Virus record (IMG/VR): IMGVR_UViG_3300027899_000024 | Coordinates: 1 to 44,267 of that record | Length of the DNA stretch: 44,267 bases | From: a virus | Strand: one strand, 5' to 3' | Shown here: piece by piece, positions 30,680 through 39,038 of the stretch | How the letters are laid out: every line of letters begins with the position of its first letter | How positions within the stretch are numbered: position 1 is the stretch's first letter | Program-made: the position numbers and the translations under genes | The notes under the pieces: model-generated | Told to the model about the DNA's origin: nothing | Database searches by the model: none | The model's input: only the letters and a program-made list of their open reading frames with translations

Positions 30680-33600
30680 ATGGCATTAAATTTTAACGCA
30701 GCACCATACTACGATAACTTCGATGAGACAAAAGAATTCTATAAAATTCTTTTTAGACCAGGTTATGCAGTACAAACGCGTGAATTAAATCAATTACAAA
30801 GTATCATTCAAAAACAAATTGAAGTTACTGGTAAATGGTTATTTAAAGATGGAGCCATGATACTTGGCGGTACTACAAGTATTGATACTAAAGCCCAATA
30901 TGTTATTTTCCCATTAGGAACAAATGTTAGTCTAATGAATGGTTTAGTACTAACTGGTGCTGATTCAGGTGTAACTGCTCAAGTTATCCATACTGAAGCA
31001 GCAATAGATGCAGATCTTCCTACAATCTTTGTAAAGTATACAAATAGTGGTACTGATACTGAAACTAAAACTTTTGCAAATGGCGAAATCTTATTAGATG
31101 CTGATGATAATGAAGTAGGCACAACAAATGCAACTAGTGCTACTGGCACCGGTTCTATTGCATCCGTTGAATCTGGATTTTTCTTTATTAAGAACTCATT
31201 TGTATATGTGCCTTCTCAAACAATACCTCTTGACAAATATTCAAATACACCAACATATAAAGTTGGTTTAGATGCAATTGAATCATTTATATCTTCAGAT
31301 GAAGATGAAAGTCTATTAGATAATGCACAAGGCTCATTTAACTATGCAGCTCCTGGTGCTGATCGCTATGCAATCAGTTTAAATCTAGTTAAGAAAAATC
31401 CTGATGACACATCAAATGAAGAAAACTTCATTCAATTAAAAATTGTAAGAGATGGTATCATCATTCGTTCTATCGAGAACACTGCCAATTCTATCTTAGA
31501 AAAAACTTTAGCAAGAAGAACATTTGACGAATCTGGTGACTACACAGTTAAACCATTCTTAATTGATGTTCGTGAATACCGCAATAACTTTCGTGGTAAT
31601 TGGACATCACTAGGATTTTATTTAGCAGGCGACGTAGTAGTTAGTGGTGGCAATTTCTATCGTTGCCGCGAAGATGGCCAGGCCAATACTACACCGCCAA
31701 CTGTTACCGTAGGTTCTCATCCTATATTTCAAACTGGTGTTATTTGGACATTTGAAAGTAACCCATTCTACAATCGTGGTATTACCGATGTAGCAGCAGG
31801 TGAATCCCTAGTAACACAACGTGCCAATGCAGATAAACTTGCAATTGGTCTAGAGCCAGGAAAAGCATACGTTGGTGGTTATGAGATTGATAAACAGGCA
31901 ACTGAGTTTATTCCTCTTCAGAAATCTAGAGATTATTTACAACAATCAAATATTAAAATACCTGCAACAGTAGGCAATTATATTATCGTAAATAACTTAA
32001 ACTCTTTACCTAATATAGATACATTCCCAATAGTTACATTGTACAATCAATTGACTGCATCTGTTGGTGTTTCTGCAGGTACTGCGGTTGGTACTGCAAG
32101 AATTAGATTGGTTGAATTTAATAATGATACCATTCCAGGTACATCTGCAACTAAATACAAAGTATCGTTATTTAATATTACAATGAATACTGGATATAAC
32201 TTTAACCGCGATGTTAAACAATTATTCATATCTGGTGGATCTGCTGCTACTAGTTTTTCTGCAGATGTATTTTCAGTTCTTACAAATCTAACTGGTTCAA
32301 TTTCTGTATCAACTACAGCAGTTACTGGTACTGGAACATTATTTGAAACAGAATTAAAAGTTGGCGATTACATTAGTGTCACCATTGGTGGTATTGAATA
32401 TAGACAAAGAGTAACTGTAATTACATCAAATACATCTTTGACATTGGGTACAACCTTTGGTGCAACTGTAACTGGAGAAAAATTCTATAGGGTTCAAACT
32501 AATTTAATACAACCTGAATTTGAGTCTCTATTATTTCCTGCTACTAAGGCATATGTTAAAACGGTAAGAGATGCCGAGGGCGATAACAATACATCTTATA
32601 CTGTTACTAAACGTTTTCCTAAACAAAGTACAGTTCTTGGATCTGTTGGTACTATCACTATTACTGTGTCCGGTACAGATACCTTTGCATCTTCAGATGA
32701 TGCCGATAACTATTTAGTATTAGATACTACAACAGGTGCAATTGTTGTACCTACTTCTATTGTTGGCGGTACTACTCAAACTGTAAATATTACTGTAGCA
32801 TCATCTTCAATTACAAACTATATTGTATTTGCTGCTGTTAATCGCACCGGTGCTTCTACTGAAAAAACTAAAACACTAGCAACTACTAATATTACTATTA
32901 ATACAAAATCCTCAGCTACAGCACCTATCATTAAATTAGGCAAAGCAGATGGTTTAAGATTGTTACAAGTATTAATGGATACTGGTACATGGATATCACC
33001 ATCTGGTACAGTCACTACAGATATTACAAGTAGATATTACTTTGATAATGGTCAAAAATTATCCCATTATGATTTATGTAGTATAGTTCTTGCTCCGGGT
33101 GAGACTCCTCCTACTGCTCCTATTACAGTACACTTTGAGTACTTTACACATTCTGGATCTGGTGATCACTTTACAGTTGATAGTTATACTTCTAGTATTT
33201 CTTATGACGAGATTCCATTTTTCCAAGATATTCCATTAGCTTGGGTTTATGACTTTAGACCAAGAATTAATGACGCTGGAACAACTTTTGATTCTGTTGT
33301 ATTAATGCCTAAACGTGGCATTGATATTGAATCTGATTTTCAACATTATCTTGCACGTAGAGATAAAGTGGTATTGAACCAAGTTGGTTCATTCTTTATT
33401 GCTAGTGGTACTCCAGCAGTTATTCCTGCTGAAGCAACAAGTACATCAGTTGGAATGGTTCTATACAAATTAAATCTATCACCATATAACTATACAACAA
33501 GTTCAGTTGAAATTGAATCAGTTGACAATAAACGTTATACTATGCGTGATATTGGTAAACTAGAAAAACGTATTGATAATATTGAATACTATACTGCTCT

Positions 33601-36600
33601 ATCATTATTAGAACAAGATGCACAATCATTAGAAATTCAAGATGAAAGTGGTCTAAATAGATTCAAAAATGGATTTATTGTAGATAATTTTACTGGTACT
33701 AATATTGGTGATAGCAATTCACCGGATTATCAATGCGCAATCGATATGGAAAATGGACATATGCGTCCTAAATTCTATATGGATAATGTAAATCTAATTG
33801 AACAAAATACAGATAATACTCAAAGGGCTTCTGATGGGTACCAGGTTACTGGAGATCTAGTTACATTACCATATTCTGAAGTTGAGTTAGTTAAACAATT
33901 AGATGCTTCTAGAACAGAAAACATTAACCCATTTGCAATCTTTACCTTTATTGGTCAGGCACAGTTAACTCCTGCATCTGATGAGTGGTTTGAAACTAAT
34001 AGATTGCCTGATATTCATATAAATTCTGAAGGAAACTTTAATTCAGTATATAATGCATTAGAAGCAACTGGGGCTCTTTCTGGAATATGGAATGCATGGC
34101 AAACACAATGGACAGGTCGCCCTCAAACGGCTAGTCGAACTTTTACTAACAAAGAAACTTCTAGAGAAAATTTAAATAGCCGCTTTGGCAACGTAGATGG
34201 TAGGGGTGGTGATTCTTTACGTACTGTTGTACAAGAAACCTCTACAACACAAATTGGATTATCTAGAACTGGAGTTAGATCAATAATTACTCCAAAAATT
34301 GATACTACAACTACTGGTGATGTAGTTCTATCTAGAGCAGTTATTCCATATATTAGAGCAAGAGGTCTATTATTTGTTGTAAAAGGATTAAAACCTAATA
34401 CAACATTTACTCCATTCTTTGATTCAGTAAACGTTGGATCATTTATTGTACCAGGTTCTCAAATAGTTGTGAGTAGGAATACAGTATTTGATTCTACTGC
34501 CATGGCGGGTGGCGATTCAAATGAGGCAGGCCGTTTAATTTCTAACATTGCAAGTTCATCATTAGATCGTGGAGATTTAGTGTATGTCAGCAAGCGTGGG
34601 ATAACAGATTATAGTAAAGGAGCTTCTCCGGCAACTGCTGTATTGACAATGGTAACCAATCCGCTAAACGGCACAACAACAACACTACATATTGTAAACG
34701 TTAAAGGCACATTCCAAGCTGGAGATATTGTTAAAGGATCTATTAGCGAGGCAACTGCAACAATTCAAACCTCCGGTATTACTATTAAAACTTCTGGTCA
34801 ACCATTAGTATCTAACTCTGCTGGTGAAGTGTCAGGTATATTTAATATTCCTAATACTAACGCAAATAGATTTAGAACAGGTACTCGTGAATTTAAACTA
34901 TCAGATGACTCATTAGATAGCATCATTAATAGAACTTCATTCGCTAGAAAACAATATGTTGCTGAAGGAGTATTGACTACTACTCAAGCTACTATTACTT
35001 CAACTAGAAATGCTGATGTAAGAACTGAGGCAATAAATCAAAATCAAACTGTGGTTCAAACTTCTGAGCGTGTTGTTTCAGATACGGGTTGGTACGATCC
35101 ATTAGCACAAACGTTCCTTGTGGATTCTGTTGGTGGAGCATTTGTTACATCAGTAGATATTTTCTTTGCATCTAAAGATGAGAATATTCCTGTTAGAATT
35201 CAAATACGCGAAGTAGTAAATGGATACCCAGGTAAAAATATTTTACCATTCTCTGAAACGGTACTTAATCCGAATCAAGTAAATATATCAACTACTACAG
35301 TAGTTACTGGCCAAGGTGAAGTATTACCTGCTCCTATTGCTACTAACTTTAAATTCCCATCTCCGGTGTATCTAAATGATAAAACGGAATATTGTGTAGT
35401 GTTGGTTTCTGATTCTAATAAGTATAGAGTTTGGATATCACAGTTAGGTGATATATCAGTAATGTCTACCATTGCAGATAAAATTATATCAGAACAACCT
35501 TACATGGGTGTATTATTTAAATCACAAAACGGTTCAACTTGGACGGAAGATCAGAATCAAGATCTTATGTTCCAAATTAATAAAGCACAATTTACACCCA
35601 ACACACCTGGCGAAGTTAATTTTATTAATGGAAAAATACCTGGATTAGAATTACCAAACAATCCATTCTATATGGTTGCAGGAACAGATTTGGTTAGAGT
35701 AAGTCATCCTAATCATGGTATGTTTACCGGTGCTGTGGTTGTCTTAGATACGGGTTTAACTTCTGGTGAAATTGCAGGCGTAGCATATACTGCACTTGAA
35801 GGCCAATTCACTATAGTTAGTGCAGATATTGATTCATATGTAATTGACATTGGTACTAATGCGTCATTTACTGGAAATTTTGGTGGTGCCTTGGTATATG
35901 CAACAAAAAATATCCAATACAATACTGTACAGCCTATTGTAGGCCAATACTTATTCCCAAATACAGATCTTACACATTATATTAGAACTACTAGTGGAAA
36001 ATCTGTTGATGGTACTGAGACACCATATCTAATTGCATCTGAATTTAGTGCGGTAGCTATTAATCAAAATAATTCATTAGTAGACTTACAAATGATTACT
36101 ACTCCAGAAGTAGAATCAGCTAGTATGACTGGTAATAAATCAGTTATATTACGTTCTAGATTAATTACTCAAAACGAAAACGTTTCTCCGGCAATTGATA
36201 CGTCTAGACTATCTTTGATTACCGTACAAGATAGAATTAATAGTCCATTAGAATCTACCACAAATAATGTTTCATTAGATACTAGAAACGTTCTTAGTGC
36301 TAATACAACTATTGCAGTAACTGAAACTAATAAATTTAGTACTTCAGATACCGCCGCCAAGGCAGCACTGTTAACTGTAATGGTTGGTAAGTACATTACT
36401 ACTTCTGGGTTTGTTGCATCAGCCAATAATGGTAAATTCTTAGTAACTGAGGTTGCACCTGATGGTTCATACGTAAAAGTTAGAGGTACTTTAACTAATG
36501 TTTCTGCATCACCAGCAATTACAATCAATTCATTAGAAAGATTTGTTGATGAGATTGCTCCATTAGGCGGTTCAGCACTAACTAAATACATTACTAAAAA

Positions 36601-36913
36601 AATCAATTTAGAAAATTCTTCTACATTCTTAAAAGTAAGATTTGGTGCTGATGTAGAACAAGCAGCAAACATTAATCTATATTACAAAATAGAATTGAAA
36701 ACTTCATCAATAGATTTTAATACATTACCATATACTCTAGCTACACCATCTAGGGCACCCGTAATATCTGATGATGGAGCTTTCTATGATGTTGAATACG
36801 ATATAAGCGATTTGCCTGAATTTACGGCAGTTCAAATTAAATTAGTATCTACTTCAACTAGAGGAGCTGATATTGTTAGAGTAAGGGATTTAGTAATTGT
36901 AGGATGCGCATAA
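30680..36913 (+). CDS. 2077-residue DUF4815-type baseplate/fibre protein
   Basis: The largest protein of the window begins with the DUF4815 signature (FNAAPYYDNFDETKEFYKIL, RPGYAVQTRELNQLQSI), followed by LAIGLEPGKAYVGGYEIDKQ (about 390) and RYTMRDIGKLEKRIDNIEYY (about 953). It includes a W..Y..GD.V...G..Y.C module near residues 304-335 and long beta-rich segments. Proteins of this type lie after gp8 in aquatic T4-like phages and are likely the outer baseplate and fibre-attachment network. Exact role unknown. The ribosome site is GGAAG. Confidence 0.8.
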   Translation: MALNFNAAPYYDNFDETKEFYKILFRPGYAVQTRELNQLQSIIQKQIEVTGKWLFKDGAMILGGTTSIDTKAQYVIFPLGTNVSLMNGLVLTGADSGVTAQVIHTEAAIDADLPTIFVKYTNSGTDTETKTFANGEILLDADDNEVGTTNATSATGTGSIASVESGFFFIKNSFVYVPSQTIPLDKYSNTPTYKVGLDAIESFISSDEDESLLDNAQGSFNYAAPGADRYAISLNLVKKNPDDTSNEENFIQLKIVRDGIIIRSIENTANSILEKTLARRTFDESGDYTVKPFLIDVREYRNNFRGNWTSLGFYLAGDVVVSGGNFYRCREDGQANTTPPTVTVGSHPIFQTGVIWTFESNPFYNRGITDVAAGESLVTQRANADKLAIGLEPGKAYVGGYEIDKQATEFIPLQKSRDYLQQSNIKIPATVGNYIIVNNLNSLPNIDTFPIVTLYNQLTASVGVSAGTAVGTARIRLVEFNNDTIPGTSATKYKVSLFNITMNTGYNFNRDVKQLFISGGSAATSFSADVFSVLTNLTGSISVSTTAVTGTGTLFETELKVGDYISVTIGGIEYRQRVTVITSNTSLTLGTTFGATVTGEKFYRVQTNLIQPEFESLLFPATKAYVKTVRDAEGDNNTSYTVTKRFPKQSTVLGSVGTITITVSGTDTFASSDDADNYLVLDTTTGAIVVPTSIVGGTTQTVNITVASSSITNYIVFAAVNRTGASTEKTKTLATTNITINTKSSATAPIIKLGKADGLRLLQVLMDTGTWISPSGTVTTDITSRYYFDNGQKLSHYDLCSIVLAPGETPPTAPITVHFEYFTHSGSGDHFTVDSYTSSISYDEIPFFQDIPLAWVYDFRPRINDAGTTFDSVVLMPKRGIDIESDFQHYLARRDKVVLNQVGSFFIASGTPAVIPAEATSTSVGMVLYKLNLSPYNYTTSSVEIESVDNKRYTMRDIGKLEKRIDNIEYYTALSLLEQDAQSLEIQDESGLNRFKNGFIVDNFTGTNIGDSNSPDYQCAIDMENGHMRPKFYMDNVNLIEQNTDNTQRASDGYQVTGDLVTLPYSEVELVKQLDASRTENINPFAIFTFIGQAQLTPASDEWFETNRLPDIHINSEGNFNSVYNALEATGALSGIWNAWQTQWTGRPQTASRTFTNKETSRENLNSRFGNVDGRGGDSLRTVVQETSTTQIGLSRTGVRSIITPKIDTTTTGDVVLSRAVIPYIRARGLLFVVKGLKPNTTFTPFFDSVNVGSFIVPGSQIVVSRNTVFDSTAMAGGDSNEAGRLISNIASSSLDRGDLVYVSKRGITDYSKGASPATAVLTMVTNPLNGTTTTLHIVNVKGTFQAGDIVKGSISEATATIQTSGITIKTSGQPLVSNSAGEVSGIFNIPNTNANRFRTGTREFKLSDDSLDSIINRTSFARKQYVAEGVLTTTQATITSTRNADVRTEAINQNQTVVQTSERVVSDTGWYDPLAQTFLVDSVGGAFVTSVDIFFASKDENIPVRIQIREVVNGYPGKNILPFSETVLNPNQVNISTTTVVTGQGEVLPAPIATNFKFPSPVYLNDKTEYCVVLVSDSNKYRVWISQLGDISVMSTIADKIISEQPYMGVLFKSQNGSTWTEDQNQDLMFQINKAQFTPNTPGEVNFINGKIPGLELPNNPFYMVAGTDLVRVSHPNHGMFTGAVVVLDTGLTSGEIAGVAYTALEGQFTIVSADIDSYVIDIGTNASFTGNFGGALVYATKNIQYNTVQPIVGQYLFPNTDLTHYIRTTSGKSVDGTETPYLIASEFSAVAINQNNSLVDLQMITTPEVESASMTGNKSVILRSRLITQNENVSPAIDTSRLSLITVQDRINSPLESTTNNVSLDTRNVLSANTTIAVTETNKFSTSDTAAKAALLTVMVGKYITTSGFVASANNGKFLVTEVAPDGSYVKVRGTLTNVSASPAITINSLERFVDEIAPLGGSALTKYITKKINLENSSTFLKVRFGADVEQAANINLYYKIELKTSSIDFNTLPYTLATPSRAPVISDDGAFYDVEYDISDLPEFTAVQIKLVSTSTRGADIVRVRDLVIVGCA

Positions 36914-36914
36914 T

Positions 36915-37118
36915 ATGTTAAAGGTTCAAGGACATTCAGATCTTTATAGAGATGAAAATACTGGAGCAATCATTAATAAGAGTTCTGAGTATGATAAATA
37001 TATTCAGAAGCGCAATTTAAGAAAATCTCAAATGCAAGAAATTGATGACTTAAAGTCAGACATTTCAGAAATGAAACTTATGATGAATGCAATATTGGAA
37101 AAATTAAATGCAAAATAA
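36915..37118 (+). CDS. small virion-associated protein
   Basis: The 67-residue product starts MLKVQGHSDLYRDENTGAI and ends in a coiled-coil helix (residues about 37-65). The MLKV-x-GH-x-x-LYRD start is common to short proteins of aquatic T4-like phages at this position. It begins one base after the previous stop. Role unknown. Confidence 0.8.
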   Translation: MLKVQGHSDLYRDENTGAIINKSSEYDKYIQKRNLRKSQMQEIDDLKSDISEMKLMMNAILEKLNAK

Positions 37119-37136
37119 CATTAGACTGGAATTCAG

Positions 37137-38708
37137 ATGCCCGCAACATTAATCTATAGAGTAAAGACCATAACCGGTGCAAGTGGCGCAACCGGTGCAA
37201 CTGGTGCTCCAACTAAGGGTGCTCCTCTAACTAATTTAGAAATTGATAATAATTTCTTTAATTTAACTACTGAAGTAGATACTAAATTAGGTGCAACTGG
37301 TTATAATGCTGCTGATGTTCTTACAAAAATTAAAACAGTAGATGGTGCAGGATCTGGTTTAGACGCAGATTTATTAGATGGTATTGGGCCATCCACCGGT
37401 TGGACAGGTGCATCTGGTGCTACTGGTTTTACTCCATCAAATATTGTTGCTAGAGATGCTCTTGGTAACTTTACTGCTGGGACAATTACAGCAAACTTAG
37501 TTGGTACTGTAACTGGATCTGTTTCTGGTAATGCTGGTACTGTAACTAATGGTGTTGTAACTTCAGGTTCATATTCTAATCCTACATGGATTACTGCTCT
37601 TGCTGGGTCTAAAGTAACTTCAATTCCTAACACGTCATTAACTAATAGTACAATTACTATTAATGGTAATGGTGTTGCATTAGGCGGTTCAGTTAGTATA
37701 CTAGGAACTGCTGGTACATGGACTGCACTACAAACATTTAGAGATACTACATTTCAATTAATTGATGATGCCGATAATTCAAAAAAATTAAGTTTTCAAG
37801 TATCTAATATTGGTACTGGGTTAACGAGAACTCTTACTGCACCTAATGAAGATGGTATTATTTCTACTCAAGCATATACAGATGCGTTACCTACTCGTGC
37901 TAACACCTATACTGCACTACAAACATTTAGAGATACTACACTTAGTATAGTAGATGAGGGTGATGCAACTAAAAAGTTAGCTTTTCAATTAAGTGGTATA
38001 ACAACTGGTAATACTAGAACTTTGACTGTGCCGGATGCATCTGGTACTATTGCATTACTTGCTTCTCCTGCATTGACCGGTACTCCTACCGCTCCTACTG
38101 CTACCGCAGGAACTAATACAACACAATTAGCAACTACTGAATTTACAAAAACTGCTATTGATAATGCCTTACCAACCGTGTATGTTGATGGCATGATAGT
38201 TCAAACAGTAAATAATAGAGTAGATACTAAACAAACAGTAGCTTTTACTACTGCCGGTACTCTTGGTTCATTTATTACGTCATTAGATACAATAATTACA
38301 CCAAAATACTCTACTAGTAAAATATTAGTTCAAATGAATTTAACATATGAAGTTCATTGGGATAGTGTGTTTATTTTATATAGAAATGGTGTACAAGTTG
38401 GTAGAAATACTCTACCTACCCTGGGTGCTACTGGCGCCGCAAATCAAGTCCCTGCTGGTAGTGGCATTGGTTATTTTTCAGGCACATGGTTACCAGGGCA
38501 TGATGGAGATAATAATTCAACACCATGGACAAAGCACTTTATGTTTTTAGATTCCCCTGGTACTACTGCAGCTACTACGTATAGACTAATGATTCAATCT
38601 GCTGGTGTAGGCGCCACCACGTTTTATTTAAATAGATCAGTTGCTTCGGCTGGTACTAATATTTATGAAACGGCAGGTAGTACAGTTCTTTTACAGGAAA
38701 TTAAATAA
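37137..38708 (+). CDS. tail fibre protein 1
   Basis: The 523-residue protein has a GASGATGATGAP start (about 13-24), an anchoring segment (LTNLEIDNNFFNL), a repeated fibre module (TFRDTT...[28 protein letters not shown]), and a typical phage fibre repeat SPALTGTPTAPTATAG (about 310-325). The C-terminal 170 residues are a beta-rich head, likely for receptor contact. It shares modules with the fibre at 39039. It starts after GGAATTCAG and ends in TAATG overlap with the next gene. Confidence 0.85.
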   Translation: MPATLIYRVKTITGASGATGATGAPTKGAPLTNLEIDNNFFNLTTEVDTKLGATGYNAADVLTKIKTVDGAGSGLDADLLDGIGPSTGWTGASGATGFTPSNIVARDALGNFTAGTITANLVGTVTGSVSGNAGTVTNGVVTSGSYSNPTWITALAGSKVTSIPNTSLTNSTITINGNGVALGGSVSILGTAGTWTALQTFRDTTFQLIDDADNSKKLSFQVSNIGTGLTRTLTAPNEDGIISTQAYTDALPTRANTYTALQTFRDTTLSIVDEGDATKKLAFQLSGITTGNTRTLTVPDASGTIALLASPALTGTPTAPTATAGTNTTQLATTEFTKTAIDNALPTVYVDGMIVQTVNNRVDTKQTVAFTTAGTLGSFITSLDTIITPKYSTSKILVQMNLTYEVHWDSVFILYRNGVQVGRNTLPTLGATGAANQVPAGSGIGYFSGTWLPGHDGDNNSTPWTKHFMFLDSPGTTAATTYRLMIQSAGVGATTFYLNRSVASAGTNIYETAGSTVLLQEIK

Positions 38709-39025
38709 TGACATATAAATATACAAAACGCTTTGACATCACTCATGCTCTTCAATCATTAAAACCAGGTTCAGCATGGTCTATTATTGGCGATAATTAT
38801 GAAGATTTAATTTGGAATGGTGAGGCAAATGAAAAGCCATCTGAAGAAGAACTTAATGATGAGATTGCCAGATTGCAGGCAGAATATGATGAAGATGAAT
38901 ACAAAAGATTAAGATCAAAAGCGTATCCTCCTATAGAAGAACAATTAGATTTGATATATCATGAAGGAATTGATTCTTGGCAAGCTTTGATTAAATCTAT
39001 AAAAGACGCACATCCAAAAGAATAA
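38708..39025 (+). CDS. tail fibre assembly chaperone-like protein
   Basis: This 105-residue acidic protein has YTKRFDITHALQSL, a WSIIGDNYEDLIW core and a C-terminal helix pair with RSKAYPPIEEQLDLIYHEG (about 73-91). The YPP-x-E-E-Q-L-D-x-I-Y-H pattern is a recurring element of phage tail-fibre chaperones and related tail proteins. It lies between two fibre genes, which suits that role. Confidence 0.75.
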   Translation: MTYKYTKRFDITHALQSLKPGSAWSIIGDNYEDLIWNGEANEKPSEEELNDEIARLQAEYDEDEYKRLRSKAYPPIEEQLDLIYHEGIDSWQALIKSIKDAHPKE

Positions 39026-39038
39026 TTAGGAACATCAA

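Noticed and set aside
36169-36672. 167-codon - strand frame in the 2077-residue gene
   Set aside because: It lies opposite a clear coding region, with no ribosome site and no family resemblance.
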